64,000 nt of DNA, taken from contig VWND01000041.1 in assembly GCA_009599575.1 (NCBI GenBank), forward strand, positions 62,001-126,000, read 5' to 3'. Positions 11,041 through 22,330 of this stretch are shown here, in pieces. A program made the position numbers and the translations under genes. How positions within the stretch are numbered: position 1 is the first letter of the stretch; every line of letters starts with the position of its first letter. This DNA is from Blumeriella jaapii (Eukaryota > Ascomycota > Leotiomycetes > Helotiales > Drepanopezizaceae). The notes below the pieces were generated by a model. That model saw only the letters and a program-made list of their open reading frames with translations, did not search any database and was not told the origin of the DNA.

Positions 11041-11289
11041 GCTATAAGCTTTCGAGCTAAATCGTAGCGATACTTAATCGAACGCTTACAGTTTAATTTC
11101 GTTACAATTAAACGTTTCAAAAAGGAATTCAAAAAAAAGCAAGCGTTTTATATCGTTTTAAAAAAAACTACTGAAAAACAGCATTAATTATTTTTTAAAT
11201 ACGACGATTACGCCGACGTGTTCGACGATACCGCCGCGGTTATTCTAGCTTTTCACCATTTTATAAAATATCGAATAAACTTCGCGAAA

Positions 11290-12010
11290 AAAAAAAATCC
11301 TTTTTGAAAACCAATTTATTTTTTATCGGAATTTAAACTCACCGAATTACGCGAATATTTCGATTCGAACTTAGAAAAAAGTTGGATAAAAAAGTCTATT
11401 AGCTTTGCCGGCGCACCGGTAATATTCATATCGAAAAAAAACGGAAGTTTACGATTATACGTCGATTATAAAAGTCTAAACGCAGTTACGATTAAAAATC
11501 GAACTCTTTTACTTTTTATAAGCGAAACCTTGGATCGTTTAAAAAAAGCTAAAATATTTATTAAGCTAAACCTTACTTAGGCGTACCACCGCCTTCGAAT
11601 AAAAGAAGGAAATAAATGGAAAACTGCGTTTCGCACTCGTTACGAACATTTCGAATACTGCGTATTACTTTTCGGCCTTTCGAACGCACTAGCAACCTTC
11701 CAAGCGTATATTAATTAAGTTTTAGTCGGTTTAGTAAATATTACGTATATAATTTACTTCGACGATATTTTAATATTCTCCGAAAACCCCGACGATTATA
11801 TAAACGCGGTAAAAAAAGTTCTCGAAAAACTCCGTACTAACAAACTTTACGGAAATCTGAAAAAATATGCTTTCGATACGAATACGATTAAATTCCTAGG
11901 CTTCGTCGTTACTTTTACGAGAATTAAAATAGACCCAGGGAAAATAAATAATATTCGGAAATAGCCTTTTTTTATTACGTAGCGAAATATTTAAATGTTT
12001 TTGAGTTTTA
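11290..12010 (+). pseudogene. F1 reverse transcriptase
   Basis: Long recognisable Ty3/gypsy RT: KKNGSLRLYVDYKSLNAVT (about 11440-11500), [52 protein letters not shown] and the catalytic YFDDILIFSENPDDY at 11752-11797. Both Asp residues of the YxDD box survive. The few stops (for example after LNLT and after AYIN) replace Trp or Gln. Confidence 0.9.
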
Positions 12011-12059
12011 CCAACTTTTACAAACGTTTTATTAAGAATTACGCTAAGCTTTGCCGATT

Positions 12060-12560
12060 TATTACAAATTTTTTAAAAAAAATGCAATAAAGAAAAATAT
12101 CGAACCTTTTTCGTTTCCTATTCGAAGCGAAGCTCGCCTTTTTACTTTTAAAAAAAAAGTTTTGCCAAGCACCGATTCTACGCCATTTCGATTTTCGATT
12201 AAAAATCCAAATCGAAACAAACGCTTCGAAATTCGCTATAAGCGGAATATTATCTTAATTATTCGAGAAAAATGCGAAAGCACGTTAGCATCCCATCGTA
12301 TACTATTCGAAAAAGCTTTCTTTTATAAAACAAAAATACGAGGTTTACGACGCTAAGCTAATAATTATAATTCACGCTTTTAAATAGTAAAGCTAATATT
12401 TACGTAGCGCCTTCGACGTTATTATTATGCGTACAAATTATCATAATCTGAAATACTTTTTTACGAAAACGTTTAAACGGACGCTAAGCGAGGTGGGCCG
12501 ACGAGCTAGCTGAATACGATTTTGCAATCGAATATAAAACAGAAGTTTTTAATTCGGCGA
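12060..12560 (+). pseudogene. F1 RNase H
   Basis: Downstream of RT. Shows APILRHFDFRLKIQIETNAS (retroviral RNase H start, catalytic Asp now Asn), FAISGILS, HPIVYYSKKLS, EVYDAKLIIIIHAFK and RSAFDVIIMRTNYHNLKYF. Removes RNA from the RNA-DNA hybrid during reverse transcription. Frame interrupted by stops. Confidence 0.8.
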
Positions 12561-13099
12561 ATAGTTTTTTCCGCCGGCCAAATTTAAAAAAAAATTTAAA
12601 AAAAAATAACGAATAATTGCTTACGCTGCATCGTAAGCTAAAACTAGCTTATTTAAGAAATTCTAAAGTGTTTTCCGCAATAAAAACACGCTTAAAATCG
12701 AAGTATAAACCATTTCGCGCCGATAAGTATTCGAAGCTTCTGTTAACGGGATCAAAAAGTAAAAAGCAAGCGGAAAAAAGCCAAATAAAAGGCTTTTTCG
12801 CCGAATTGTTTTTTGCTAATATTACTAATTGCAAATAATATATACTACGGAGCGTAGCCGTTGTATTGCTATAATCCGAAACGGCTAATAACGAGCTAGT
12901 AAAACCGATTTACAAAATTATTTTTAAGTTGCAAAAATCTGATTTTTTTGTATTACAAAAAACGTACGAGTCGGCTTCGCAAAGCAATCGAGCCGGATCC
13001 GAAAAATATTGGCGTATAAGCCAAAATAAATTATTACGTTATAAAAAACGTGCGTATATTTCGAATAAAAGCGCTATTAAAAGCGAAATATTAAAAATT

Positions 13100-13975
13100 A
13101 ATTACGACGATCCGACCGCCGGCTATTAAGGTTTTCGGCGAACGCTAAAACTGGTCGAAAAAAAATATTTCTGGCCTGGTTTATAAGGCGACGTAAAGCG
13201 TTACGTTAATACGTGTGGAAAATGCTAGAAAGGCAAACCTAAAAAGCACCGATTCTATAGCGAATTAGCTTTTTTTTCGATCTTTACAAAACCTTGGGAA
13301 AAAATAACTATGGATTTTATTACGGATTTACTTTTTAATAAAAAACGAAATCGTGTTTACGATTTTATATTCGTTATAATAAATCGATACACAAAGCTAT
13401 CGAAATATATACCGATACAAAAAACGATTTCAGCTCTAGATTTAACTGAAATATTTATATAATACGTTTACAAAAATTTTGGCTGTTTAAAAAAATTACT
13501 ACAAACAAAAGGTTAATTTTTATTAATAAATTCTGGTTTTTAGTAATATTTCATTTATAAATACGACGTCGATTAAACACCGCTTTTTATTTTTAGACCG
13601 ATGGCCAAACGAAACGTTAAAATCAAGTTTTAGAATTTTATTTTCGCATGTATTGCGATTATCGACAAAACGATTAGGCTACGAAGCTTGCTTTAGCCGA
13701 ATTTACGTATAATAATTCGATACACGCTTTTACGGATTTTACTTTTTTTCGCATGCTATACGGCTTTCACCCAGAATTTAGCAGCAACGTCGAAAGCGAC
13801 GTCGTAAAAAAAAGGGTATCGTCAGCGGAAAAACGAGTTAAAATATTGCAAAAAAAAAAAAAAGTATTTAGTAAAAAGCTAAAAAAAGCCAACGCGAATC
13901 ACAAAAGATTTTACGACGCTAAATACAAAAAAATTAAATTTTAAATAAGCGATAAAATATTATTATCGACCAAAA
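13100..13975 (+). pseudogene. F1 integrase
   Basis: The zinc-binding N-domain reads DDPTAGY..GFRRTLKLVEKKYFWPGL then VKRYVNTCGKC (HHCC with the second His now Tyr). In the catalytic core the first Asp is in ITMDFITDL (13309). The second Asp region reads TNKRLIFINKFW (from S-D-R-G, Asp now Asn). The Glu region reads TDGQTKR (Glu now Lys), followed by RMYCDYRQND, LAEFTYNNSIHA and MLYGFHPEF. All three catalytic positions are recognisable and two are mutated. Confidence 0.85.
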
Positions 13976-14214
13976 ACCTTCGACAGCTGCGATTTTCTCG
14001 AAAGCTTTTAGATAAATATCTAAGGCTTTTCAAAATCAAGCGAATTATACACGAATACGGCCAAGCTTACTAACTCGAATTCTTTTTTTAATATCGTATT
14101 TATAATATTTTCCACGTTTTCTTACTAAAACCTTAGTAAAGTCGGAACGACACCGAGCCGAAAAATAATATAATAAAATTCCAAGAATCCGAAAAATACG
14201 AAATTAAATTAATA

Positions 14215-14370
14215 TAAGCTTATAAAAATACAAAAAAAGGCCGATATTACTTGGTGCGATAAAAAAGTTATTTACTAAGCGAAGATTCGTAAAAACCAGA
14301 AAACCATTTTACGAACGCAAAAAAAGTTGTAAAAAATACTTGAAAAATACGACAAATAATAACAACGGAG
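14215..14370 (+). pseudogene. F1 chromodomain
   Basis: KGRYYLVR (stop for Trp) KSYLLSEDS (stop for Trp) KPENHFTNAKKVV, at 14236-14345, has the shape of the chromodomain that ends chromovirus integrases (Y-L-V-K-W, then S-x-D-T-W-E-P-x-x-N-L). This domain guides insertion to methylated-histone chromatin in relatives. Confidence 0.8.
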
Positions 14371-14529
14371 CAATAACGAATACGCGCCGTAAAAGCAAAG
14401 AAAAAAAAACAAAAACATTTAGAAAACTTTAAAACCGCCGCTAAACCAATTTATTTTCATCGTTATTTCTTTTTTTATCGTTATCGCCATTTTTTTCAGA
14501 CTCAAAAGCAGCGGCAGGCTAAAAAAAAT

Positions 14530-15120
14530 TAATATCAAACGAATTCGCAAAATATTCGATTTATTTCAATTAAAGCTTTTACGATAATCGTAGTCGAATA
14601 TTAAATTGCAGCTACGATATTCTCGTAGGAATTCAGAATTTAATTCAACTGATCAGAATAAATTCGAGCGACGTTTTCGAAACGTCGAAAGATACGTTTT
14701 ATATTAGCGTCGTTAAATAAAAGGGCCGGCGCAGCCAAAGCTTTCAAAATAGCAGTAGCCGCCAAACCGGCAAAAACGGACGCAGCAGCAGCAGCGGCAA
14801 CGGCAGCCCGAGCCGCGGCGCGATTCGCACGATTTTCGATTATTATAAAAGCCGAAGCGTCACTCTTTTTTAAACGATTTATATAAACGTCGTAAATAAT
14901 AAAATCGATAAAAATTTTAGCAAAAGCTTTGGCTTCGGCAATAAAAAAAAAAAAAAGCGGCAGCGGCGATAGCAGCATCGAAACGATTTATAAAATCGTT
15001 AAGGCCCGCGAAAAATGTTTACGCCTCGGTAGCGCGTACGGCAGGAATTTATAGCTAATTAAAAGCGAATCCGAATAAAAGTTTAGAAAACTTACAGAAA
15101 AGTATTAAATATGCGAAGCT
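14530..15120 (-). pseudogene. F1 antisense ORF in the tail (first copy)
   Basis: A minus-strand frame opposite to pol, between the chromodomain and the LTR. The stretch 14640-14978 is open and Ala-rich (NRAAARAAVAAAAAASVFAG). It continues in frame both ways and is conserved in the second copy at 16010-16501, where it has a start codon. No family recognised. It could be a real antisense gene of the element or a by-product of Ala/Arg-coded repeats. Confidence 0.45.
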
Positions 15121-15379
15121 TTGCAGCGGTTGCATTTTACGCTAAAAAGCTCGAAAACGCAAAAAAGCAAAAAGTTTTTTATAATGCTTTTGCGTAAAAT
15201 CAGGCGAGCGCACCGAAAACAAATAAAAATCAAAAGCATTTTAAAAGTTCGCGGCGAACGCGGCGAAAAGCAATTAATTAAAATAAAAAAAAACTGATAA
15301 AAAAAAAAAATAAAAAAATAAAAAAAAAAAAAAAAAAGTTAAGCAAAAAAATAGCGGCCATTTTAAAAAAAAAAGCTTT

Positions 15380-15595
15380 TTTAACGAAAATGCGAAGCGC
15401 TACCGAAAACAAAAAAAACAAAACAGCAAAACAGCCATAATTCACGACCGAAAGCGAAAAAAACAGCTACAATTCACGATCAAAAGCGAAAAAGACCGTA
15501 CGTTATTTCGAAAGCGTAACGCACGCTATATACGAAAGCATACGTATAAAAAAATTAATCGCTTTTAAAAACCAAAGGCTTAAAAAAAAAAGTAA
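15380..15595 (+). pseudogene. F1 tail with NYNLRPK-type repeats
   Basis: The plus strand encodes a short basic peptide that is best kept in F2 (40672-40938): HYNLRPKTEK, NYNLRPKAKETARYFEN, THVIYESIRTKKLIAFKN. It ends just before the LTR. It could be the C-terminus of the polyprotein or a separate small ORF. Here the repeats are degraded. Confidence 0.5.
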
Positions 15596-16009
15596 TATTA
15601 AAAACCAATATCACGTATATAAATCAGATGATCCGTCAAAATCTTCTGCCTTTTATTAATCCTCGAATAGCATTTTCTGCGAATAAGCCGTAAGGGCCGG
15701 ATAGTATTATAAAAGCTGAAAATAATATTTAAATAAAACATTTTATAAAAATAATTGCTAAAAAACCAGTTATTAGAATTATATTAAAAAAAATAAAAAA
15801 AAATCGGGATAAGGGCTGGAAAAGCATATTAAATAAGATTCGCCTGGTTTCCTGAGAAATACTCTTTTCGAGGGCTCCACCCCTCCTTTTATACTTATAC
15901 ACGCCTTCTACTAGAAATATAAAAGATAGAAATCAGTCTGACTATCAACCCAACCTTATTTAAGCTCTATTGTCTGAACTAGTGTTTCCCTGCCTTTTCA
16001 ATTCTTATA
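15596..16009 (+). repeat. F1 middle LTR
   Basis: 414-bp F-family LTR, TATTAAAAACC to ATTCTTATA. It is not followed by host sequence but by a second copy of the element tail, which matches 14620 onward. Confidence 0.85.
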
Positions 16010-16501
16010 TTCGATATTTTCGTGGGAATCCAGAATTTGACCCAACTGGTCAGAGTAGGTCCGAGCGACGTCTTCGAAACGTCGGAAAATACGTTTTATA
16101 CTAGCGTCGTTAAATAGAGGGGCCGGCGCAGCCAAAGCTCCCAAAACAGCAGCAGCCGCCAAACCGGCAGAAACGGACGCAGCAGCAGCAGCGGCAGCGG
16201 CAGCCCGAGCCGCGGCGCGATTCGCACGACCTTCGACTATTATAAAAGCCGAAGCGTTATCTCTTTTTAAACGATTTATATAAGCGTCGTAAATAATAAA
16301 ATCGACAAAAATTTTAGCAAAAGCTTTGATTTCGGCAGCAAAAAAAAAAAAAGCGGCAGCGGCGATAGCAGCATCGAAACGATTTATAAAATCGTTAAGG
16401 CCCGCGAAAAATATTTGCGCCTCGATAGCGCGTACGGCAAAAACCTGTAATTAATTAAAAGCGAATCCGAGTAAAAGTCTAAAAAACTTATAAAAAAGCA
16501 T
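16010..16501 (-). pseudogene. F1 antisense ORF in the tail (second copy, with ATG)
   Basis: ATG at 16501 reading leftward: MLFYKFFRLLLGFAFN, one TAA (from CAA), then FAVRAIEAQIFFAGLNDF, an Ala-rich block with a run of nine Ala, and KRIFRRFEDVARTYSDQL, open to the truncation at 16010 (164 codons, one stop). First and second copies keep the same frame. Function unknown. Confidence 0.45.
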
Positions 16502-16982
16502 TAAATATGCGAAGCTTTGCAGCGGTTGCATTTTACGCTAAAAAGCTCGAAAACGCAAAAAAGCAAAAAATCCTTTGTAATACTTTCGCGTAAAATCAAA
16601 CGAGCGCACCGAAAGCAAATAAAAGTCAAAGGCATTTTAAAAGTTCGCGGCGAACGCGGCGAAAAGCAATTAATTAAAATAAAAAAAAACTGATAAAAAA
16701 ATGAAAAAAAAAAAAAAAAAAAAAAATTAAGCAGAAAAATAGCGGCCATTTTAAAAAAAAGGCTTTTTCAACGAAAATGCGAAGCGTTATCGAAAACAAA
16801 AAAAACAAAACAGCAAAACAGCTATAATTCACGACCGAAAGCGAAAAAAACAACTATAATTTACGACCAAAAGCGAAAAAAACCGCACGTTATTTCGAAA
16901 GCGTAACGTACGCTATATACGAAAGCATACGTATAAAAAAATCAATCGCTTTTAAAAACCAAAAGCTTAAAAAAAGAAATAA
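16010..16982 (+). repeat. F1 second, 5-prime-truncated tail
   Basis: Direct repeat of 14620-15595. Noticeably less mutated at 16010-16250 than the first copy (for example GACCCAACTGGTCAGAG against AATTCAACTGATCAGAA). Ends in an A-rich polypurine tract before the LTR at 16983. Confidence 0.85.
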
Positions 16983-17396
16983 TATCAAAAACCAATATTA
17001 CGTATATAAATCAGATAATCCGCCAAAACCCTTTGCTTTTTATCAATTTTCGAATAGCATTCTTTGCGAATAGGCCGTAAGGGCCGGATAGTATTATAAA
17101 GGCTAAAAATAATATTTAAATAAAACATTTTATAGGAATAATTGCTAAAAAACCAATTATTAAGGTTATATTAAAAAAAATAAAAAAAAGTCGGGATAGG
17201 GGCTAAAAAAGCATACTAAATGGAATTCGCCTGGTTTCCTGGGAAATATTTTTTTCGAGGGCTCCATCTCTCCTTTTGTACTTATATACGCCTTCTACTA
17301 GAAATATAGAAGGTAGAAATCAATCTGACTATCAACCCAACCTTATTTGAGCTCTATTATCTGAACTAGTATTTCCCTGCCTTTTCAATCCTTACA
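16983..17396 (+). repeat. F1 3-prime LTR
   Basis: TATCAAAAACC to CCTTACA. The right flank AATTTTCAAATCG repeats the AATTT found left of 8644, which confirms that this LTR and 8644-9057 bound one insertion. Confidence 0.9.
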
Positions 17397-18990
17397 AATT
17401 TTCAAATCGTAACGTCGTCGAAAACGAAAGTTTTAAATAAAATAATTTGATTTTATGCTTTTTATATAATTTTTTTCGCGATAATTTCGATATTTTTTTT
17501 CAAGCTTTTTCGGTCGAATCGTATAATAATCGAGATTTTAAATGCTTTTATTAAAATCTGAAATATTAGCGATAATAATACGACGTTTTAAACGCAATAA
17601 GCGTTTTTGGTATTTGCGTATTTAATTTCGAAAAATCAGATTTAAAATCGTTTGAATTTTTCCTTTTCGGAATACCGGGGTTTTTTGAATTTGATTTTAT
17701 AAAATCGTCGCGTTTTTTATTAATTAGCTTAAAAGTTATAACTCGGCGTCGATTTCCGGCTGTTTTTACTCGCGGTGCTTTTTTTATTAGCGACGCGAAT
17801 GGTTTTTTTTTTCGAATAAAAAGGATTTCGAAAAAATATCGGCGCGCTTTTTTGCGTTTTTTATTTTTATTTTTTTCGGAATCGTTTTTATAAATATAAT
17901 AAATTTTTTGTATTCGAATAATCGATTATTTGCTATTACGCTTTTAATTTCGTTTTCGGATTCGTTTTCGATAATTGAAAATAAAAGTCGTCGAATTGTT
18001 TTAGCTGCTTTAAAAATATTAATTATTACCGCGTATATTTTTTCGAATTAAACGAAAATAATATTAGCTTTTTTGTTTTTTTCGTCGTTGTAAATTTGAA
18101 ATATTAAAATGGCGTCGTTTTTTTCCTTCGGTAAAAAAATGCCGCATTTAGCGACGCTTAGTTTTTTGCTTTAAAAAAAAATCAAATTTAAAATTTCGCA
18201 GCCGATTAAAACTTTTTTTAATAATTATATAACGTCGTCGATTAGTTTGCAAACGATTGTAAAAAAGCTTGTAAATTTGCGAGCTTTTAAATTGTTGGCT
18301 TTCAAAGTTTGCGCTTTAAAAATATAAGCGTTTAATATCCAGACTTTTTTTTTCGTAAAAATAATAGTTTCGAAAAAACGAGCGAAATGCCGAAATAAAA
18401 TAATACCGGTAATTTTGTTAAAAACGTATTTATTTTTAAATATCTTTTTTTCGTTGATTTAGTAAAAAACGCAAAACTCGGTTTATGATTTTTTTTTTTT
18501 TTTTCGAGCTTTTTTTGCTTCGGCGAAAGCTTTTAAAACGTTATCGTAGTTTAACAGAAATTTGTCGTAATTAAAGCTTTTGCAAACGAATTTAGTTTTA
18601 ATAAAGCTTTTGTAATCGAATAAAAATTCGTTAACGTTTTTAATTATTATATCGAATTGCTTTATAAATATCTTTACAAAAGCTGCTTATTAATTTAAAA
18701 TAGCGGCATTATATACTTATTTAAATTCGAAAAAATTACGTATAATAATTTCGTTTTAAAATAAATTAAAAATAAATTTATTAAATTTAGCAACGCTTTG
18801 CTTAAAAAACGATATAATATCGATAAGTTTATTAATTAAAAAAGTATATTGTATTTATTGAAAAATAATTAAAAAAAAGTACGGAAATTATAAAATATTT
18901 GTATTTCAAAGTTACGGAAATCCGCATGCTGTTTTTTTAATAAATTATAACTGTTTAGGCAAACATCCGTTTAAAACAACGAAAAAAATA
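17397..18990 (-). pseudogene. B2 extra ORF, N-terminal half (unrecognised)
   Basis: Reverse complement of 30062-31560. On the minus strand it begins near MRISVTFKYKYFIIF (best seen at 30062 in B3) and contains acidic and basic stretches but no motif I recognise. It lies after integrase and before the 3-prime LTR. Many stops. Confidence 0.45.
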
Positions 18991-19330
18991 AATAATGCAA
19001 AAAGTGGCAAATAATAAAATATATAAAAAATAGTTTTTATAAAATATGCGAATAATATAAATATATTAAATATACGGCTTAAATATATACAAAGCTATTG
19101 TTTTAGTAAACAAAAGTATAATTAAACAAAGAAAAATATAATAAATATCTCAAATAATATAAAAAAAAGTTTTAAAAATAAATAATATATATAAAACAAA
19201 ATAATTAGATTATATATAAGCAAATCAAAACAAAAACAGTAAAATAATATATAATAAAAAGAAAACAATAAATAATAAAAATAATAAAACAATTAGTAAA
19301 CAATTTTATATGCATTTTTTTTTTCGATTA
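18991..19330. other. B2 AT-rich gap between integrase and extra ORF
   Basis: About 340 bp of nearly pure A/T with TATAAAAT and AATAAA-like words, matching 29690-30060. No frame seen. It could hold the end of the pol transcript and a promoter for the extra ORF (inference). Confidence 0.4.
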
Positions 19331-19399
19331 TAAATAAAATTACGATTTAAATTATGCTTTCAGCAGCGGAATTATCGTTCGGTTGTTTTTAAACCTTTT

Positions 19400-20620
19400 C
19401 AAAAGGTTTTTTTTTCAGAAATATAATCGCTTTGGTCGGAATCGTCGTCGGATTCGTTGAAATCGAAATCGTTATTTAAATTAAAATTTAAGAAATAAAC
19501 TTGCTAATTTCTTTTGTAAAATCGTTTCAACCGATTGGCGGCGAACGTTTCTTTTAGTTTTGTTTTATCGAGTTTCGTAAGTTTATAATAGCTTTTATTT
19601 AATTCGGCTTCGTATATTTCGTAAAATCCGAGCTATTTATAATTAAGTTTAATATCGGTCGATTTGTTAATAACGCGCTGAACGTCGTAAATTAAAACTA
19701 AATTTTTTTTTTAATCGGCGTTTTTTTTTAAAATTTTAGTTTTATCTTAAACTTTTTTAGCTGTTTTTTTATATTTTTTTTTTTAGAATTATTTTTTTTA
19801 TATTTATATCGCGGTAATCTAATTATTTAAATTTTATTACTAATATATCTGCTTTCGTTTTTATTTTAATCACGTTATAAAACTTTTATACAAACTATTT
19901 TGTTTCCAGAGGCAATCGAGCGTTTCTGCCGTATTAAATAAAAAATAAAATTATTTTGGTAAAAGCGTATATGCATATGCGTATAGCAAAAAGCATTTCC
20001 GAAAATTTCCGCGATTAGCGCTTATAGCTTTTTCGAATAATTTTTAAAAGGCCGTTAAAAATATTTTTATAGCTTCGTTCTACGGATCCGTTGCTTTTCG
20101 AATTGTAAACTAAAATTTAAATACGTTGAATGCCGTATTTTTTTGTAAAGGTTTTAATAACGCTTTTGTTTTCGAGTTTATTATCGACGTTTAATTTGCT
20201 AAACAAATCGTATCGATATATAACGTTTTTCTAAAAAAAAATCGCTATAATTTCGGAAATAACGTTTCGAAAAAATCTTTTTTTAAGCTATTTAAAAAGG
20301 TCGTCGATAATAAATACAAAGCTTGTATATTCGCGGTCGGTGGTCGGTACGCGTATAATATCGAAATTAATTTTTTTTTAAATTTTAAAAAACTACGTCG
20401 GATATAATAAGTTTTTTTTTCGGCCAGGCTTTCGTTTTTAGCAAAAAATGCAATTTTTAACGAAAGCTTTGCAATCTTCGAAGCATTTTTTTTATTAGAA
20501 ATCGTTTTTAGTTCGGTGATAAATAGCTTTAGCTTTTTTATAAAACACTTTTTCGTAGGCTTTTTTTATAATTTGAAATTTGTTAGCCTTATTCTTTATT
20601 ATTAAGCGTTTTTAATATAT
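19400..20620 (-). pseudogene. B2 integrase
   Basis: On the minus strand the core end reads VERSYKNIF, GLLKIIRKSYKR, FSEMLFAIRICIYAF and YGRNARLPLETK (about 19900-20100), the G-x-x-E-R to Y-G-R-x-x-x-L-P region of gypsy integrases. The C-terminal module follows: LIYDVQRAINK, GFYEVYEAE (GPY/F-like) and ANRLKRFYK (19430-19700; clearer at 29270-29560). The first catalytic Asp region, towards 20600, is not clear. Confidence 0.7.
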
Positions 20621-20830
20621 ATTATTTTTTATTTTATATAATTTTTTATCGGCTAAAATATAATCGAAAGCTTAGTTTTTAAATGATTTAAACTAATGGT
20701 TTGGCACGCTAAATGGTTTAAATAAAATAGTTAAATAATATGCGATTAAATAAAAGTTTTCGGTTTCGTAATTGTCGATCAAAGGTTTATTTTCGTTGTT
20801 AATCGGCTTATCCCGATCGTTTATTAAATT

Positions 20831-20935
20831 TATTCGCGGTGCCAGCCGAAATGATAACGCGAATGCTTTTTCGGTCCGAAAATTAATGTTTTTTACTCGC
20901 GGTGCCAGCCGAAATAGCAACGCGAATAGTTTCGG
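20831..20935. repeat. Two copies of a CGCGGTGCC...CGCGAAT mini-motif
   Basis: TCGCGGTGCCAGCCGAAAT..AACGCGAAT occurs at about 20833 and again at about 20898. Its ends (ATTCGCG and CGCGAAT) are inverted repeats. A related form sits at 17769-17803. It lies between RNase H and integrase of B2. Confidence 0.6.
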
Positions 20936-20949
20936 CTTTATAAAACCCA

Positions 20950-21480
20950 GGGCGTAGATAGCAAGCAGCCGATTTCGTCAGCGATTTATTCGTCGATGTT
21001 TTATTCGCTTTGTTTAGCGAAATTAAACGAATAAAAGCGTTTTCGTTTAAAAAAGCCGTCTGCCGTTATATTAATTGTTTTTTTAATATATTTAATTTCG
21101 AAATTTATAAATCGCATCTAAGCTATTTAATTAATAACGAGCGCTTTTGTTAAATTATTAGCTTTTTTATTTAATTAATCGATAAAAACTTTTGCGTTCG
21201 TTTCCAAAATAAAATACACGCCGTATAATTCGCTTTTTATTTTTTTTATTATTTTAAAAACGCTTCGATATTTTCGATTAATAATATCGTAGCGTGCTTT
21301 TGCGAAAAACTATAAGCCGTTTTCGAATCGTAAAAAATGCCGTTTTTTATTTTTATCGATTTATTATAATACAATTTTCTAACCGAAAATATTAGCGTCG
21401 ATAATTAAAATAATTTCTTTTGCGTTTGGGCTGTAATCGATCCGCATAAGCGATACAGCCGATAAAAAGTCGTTTTTAAG
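20950..21480 (-). pseudogene. B2 RNase H
   Basis: Minus strand: RIDYSPNAKEIILIIDAN (catalytic Asp kept), KRHFLRFENG, ARYDIINRKY, LKIIKKIKSELYGVYFI and ETNAKVLID. This matches the Ty3/gypsy RNase H pattern (D-A-S, then RHP, then E-x-x-Y, then L-x-G/Y-V-x-F-x-x-x-T-D). Stops replace Trp/Gln. Confidence 0.75.
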
Positions 21481-21799
21481 AATTTTTATAGCTTTGCTTT
21501 GCTTTTTTTCTTAAACGAAATCGATTTTTTTTTTTATCGTAGCGTAAATAAATGCAGTTTTTTAAAAGAAATTTTTAATTTAATTGCGATAATAAATCAC
21601 AACGCTAATAAAAGTTTTGGCTTCGGTGATATTTTTATATTTTTTTTATTCGTAGATTTTTTTAATTTTTTTCCGTTAAAAGTAACGGCCAGCGCTGTTA
21701 ATTATATAGCCAACGATATTTATTTCGGATATATAAAATTTTAATCGAAAGCCAATAATAGCTTTAGCTTTTTCGAAGCAGATTATAATTTTATCGATG

Positions 21800-22330
21800 T
21801 TTTAAATATGTTTTATTATATAACGTCGAATTTCAGAAAAAATCTTTTTATTATTGTAATATAATCTGAAGCTTTTTATTTCGACGTCGTTGACGTAAAG
21901 CAAAACAATATCGGAAATGTAAATTATAAGAATCTTATATACGACTTTTACGAATTATACGATTGAATTAATAGCTTTTATAAATACTTTCGTTATACGC
22001 AGTAAACCGATTGAAATTTAAATTGCCGTTATATTTCGAAATCGTAAATTAAGCACCAAATAATCGTAGCTTAAAAACAAATCGAAAAAGCGACAGGGAT
22101 TTATTTATTAATAATTTTGTCGAATCTTTTTTTTATATTAAATAAATCGCTGAATTTTAATTTAATTTTTTGTTTTATAATCTTTTTAATAGCTTCGTCG
22201 ACGGCTTCGGAGCTGATATATTTATCGATTTATTTTTCGCTTCGCATTGGTAATAAGCGTTTAAAAGCTGATATTTTCTAAATAATTTAAACCGGAATAT
22301 CGTGTCGATATTTTTTATATCGTCGTTAAT
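21800..22330 (-). pseudogene. B2 reverse transcriptase
   Basis: The minus strand around 21850-21950 reads LIIYISDIVLLYVNDVEIK. LLYVND corresponds to the catalytic YVDD box with one Asp changed to Asn. Flanked by RNase H downstream (lower coordinates) and by a nucleocapsid-like region upstream. Confidence 0.65.

Larger units (their letters stand above)
8644..17396 (+). mobile_element. F1: chromodomain-containing Ty3/gypsy retrotransposon, with a third LTR
   Basis: A plus-strand element bounded by LTRs 8644-9057 and 16983-17396 and flanked by the 5-bp duplication AATTT, inserted in B2. Order: LTR, gag with two zinc knuckles, protease, RT, RNase H, integrase, chromodomain, a 1.1-kb tail. An extra LTR lies at 15596-16009, followed by a second, 5-prime-truncated copy of the tail. 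Domain order and the chromodomain put it with the chromoviruses (MAGGY/REAL-like elements of fungi). Every frame has stops, mostly at former Gln and Trp codons. Confidence 0.9.

Noticed and set aside
16501..16749. 82-codon minus-strand frame with KCNRCKASHI
   Set aside because: It is the complement of the A-rich polypurine tract and tail repeats. The Phe run reflects the adenine run and the single Cys pair is not a zinc knuckle.
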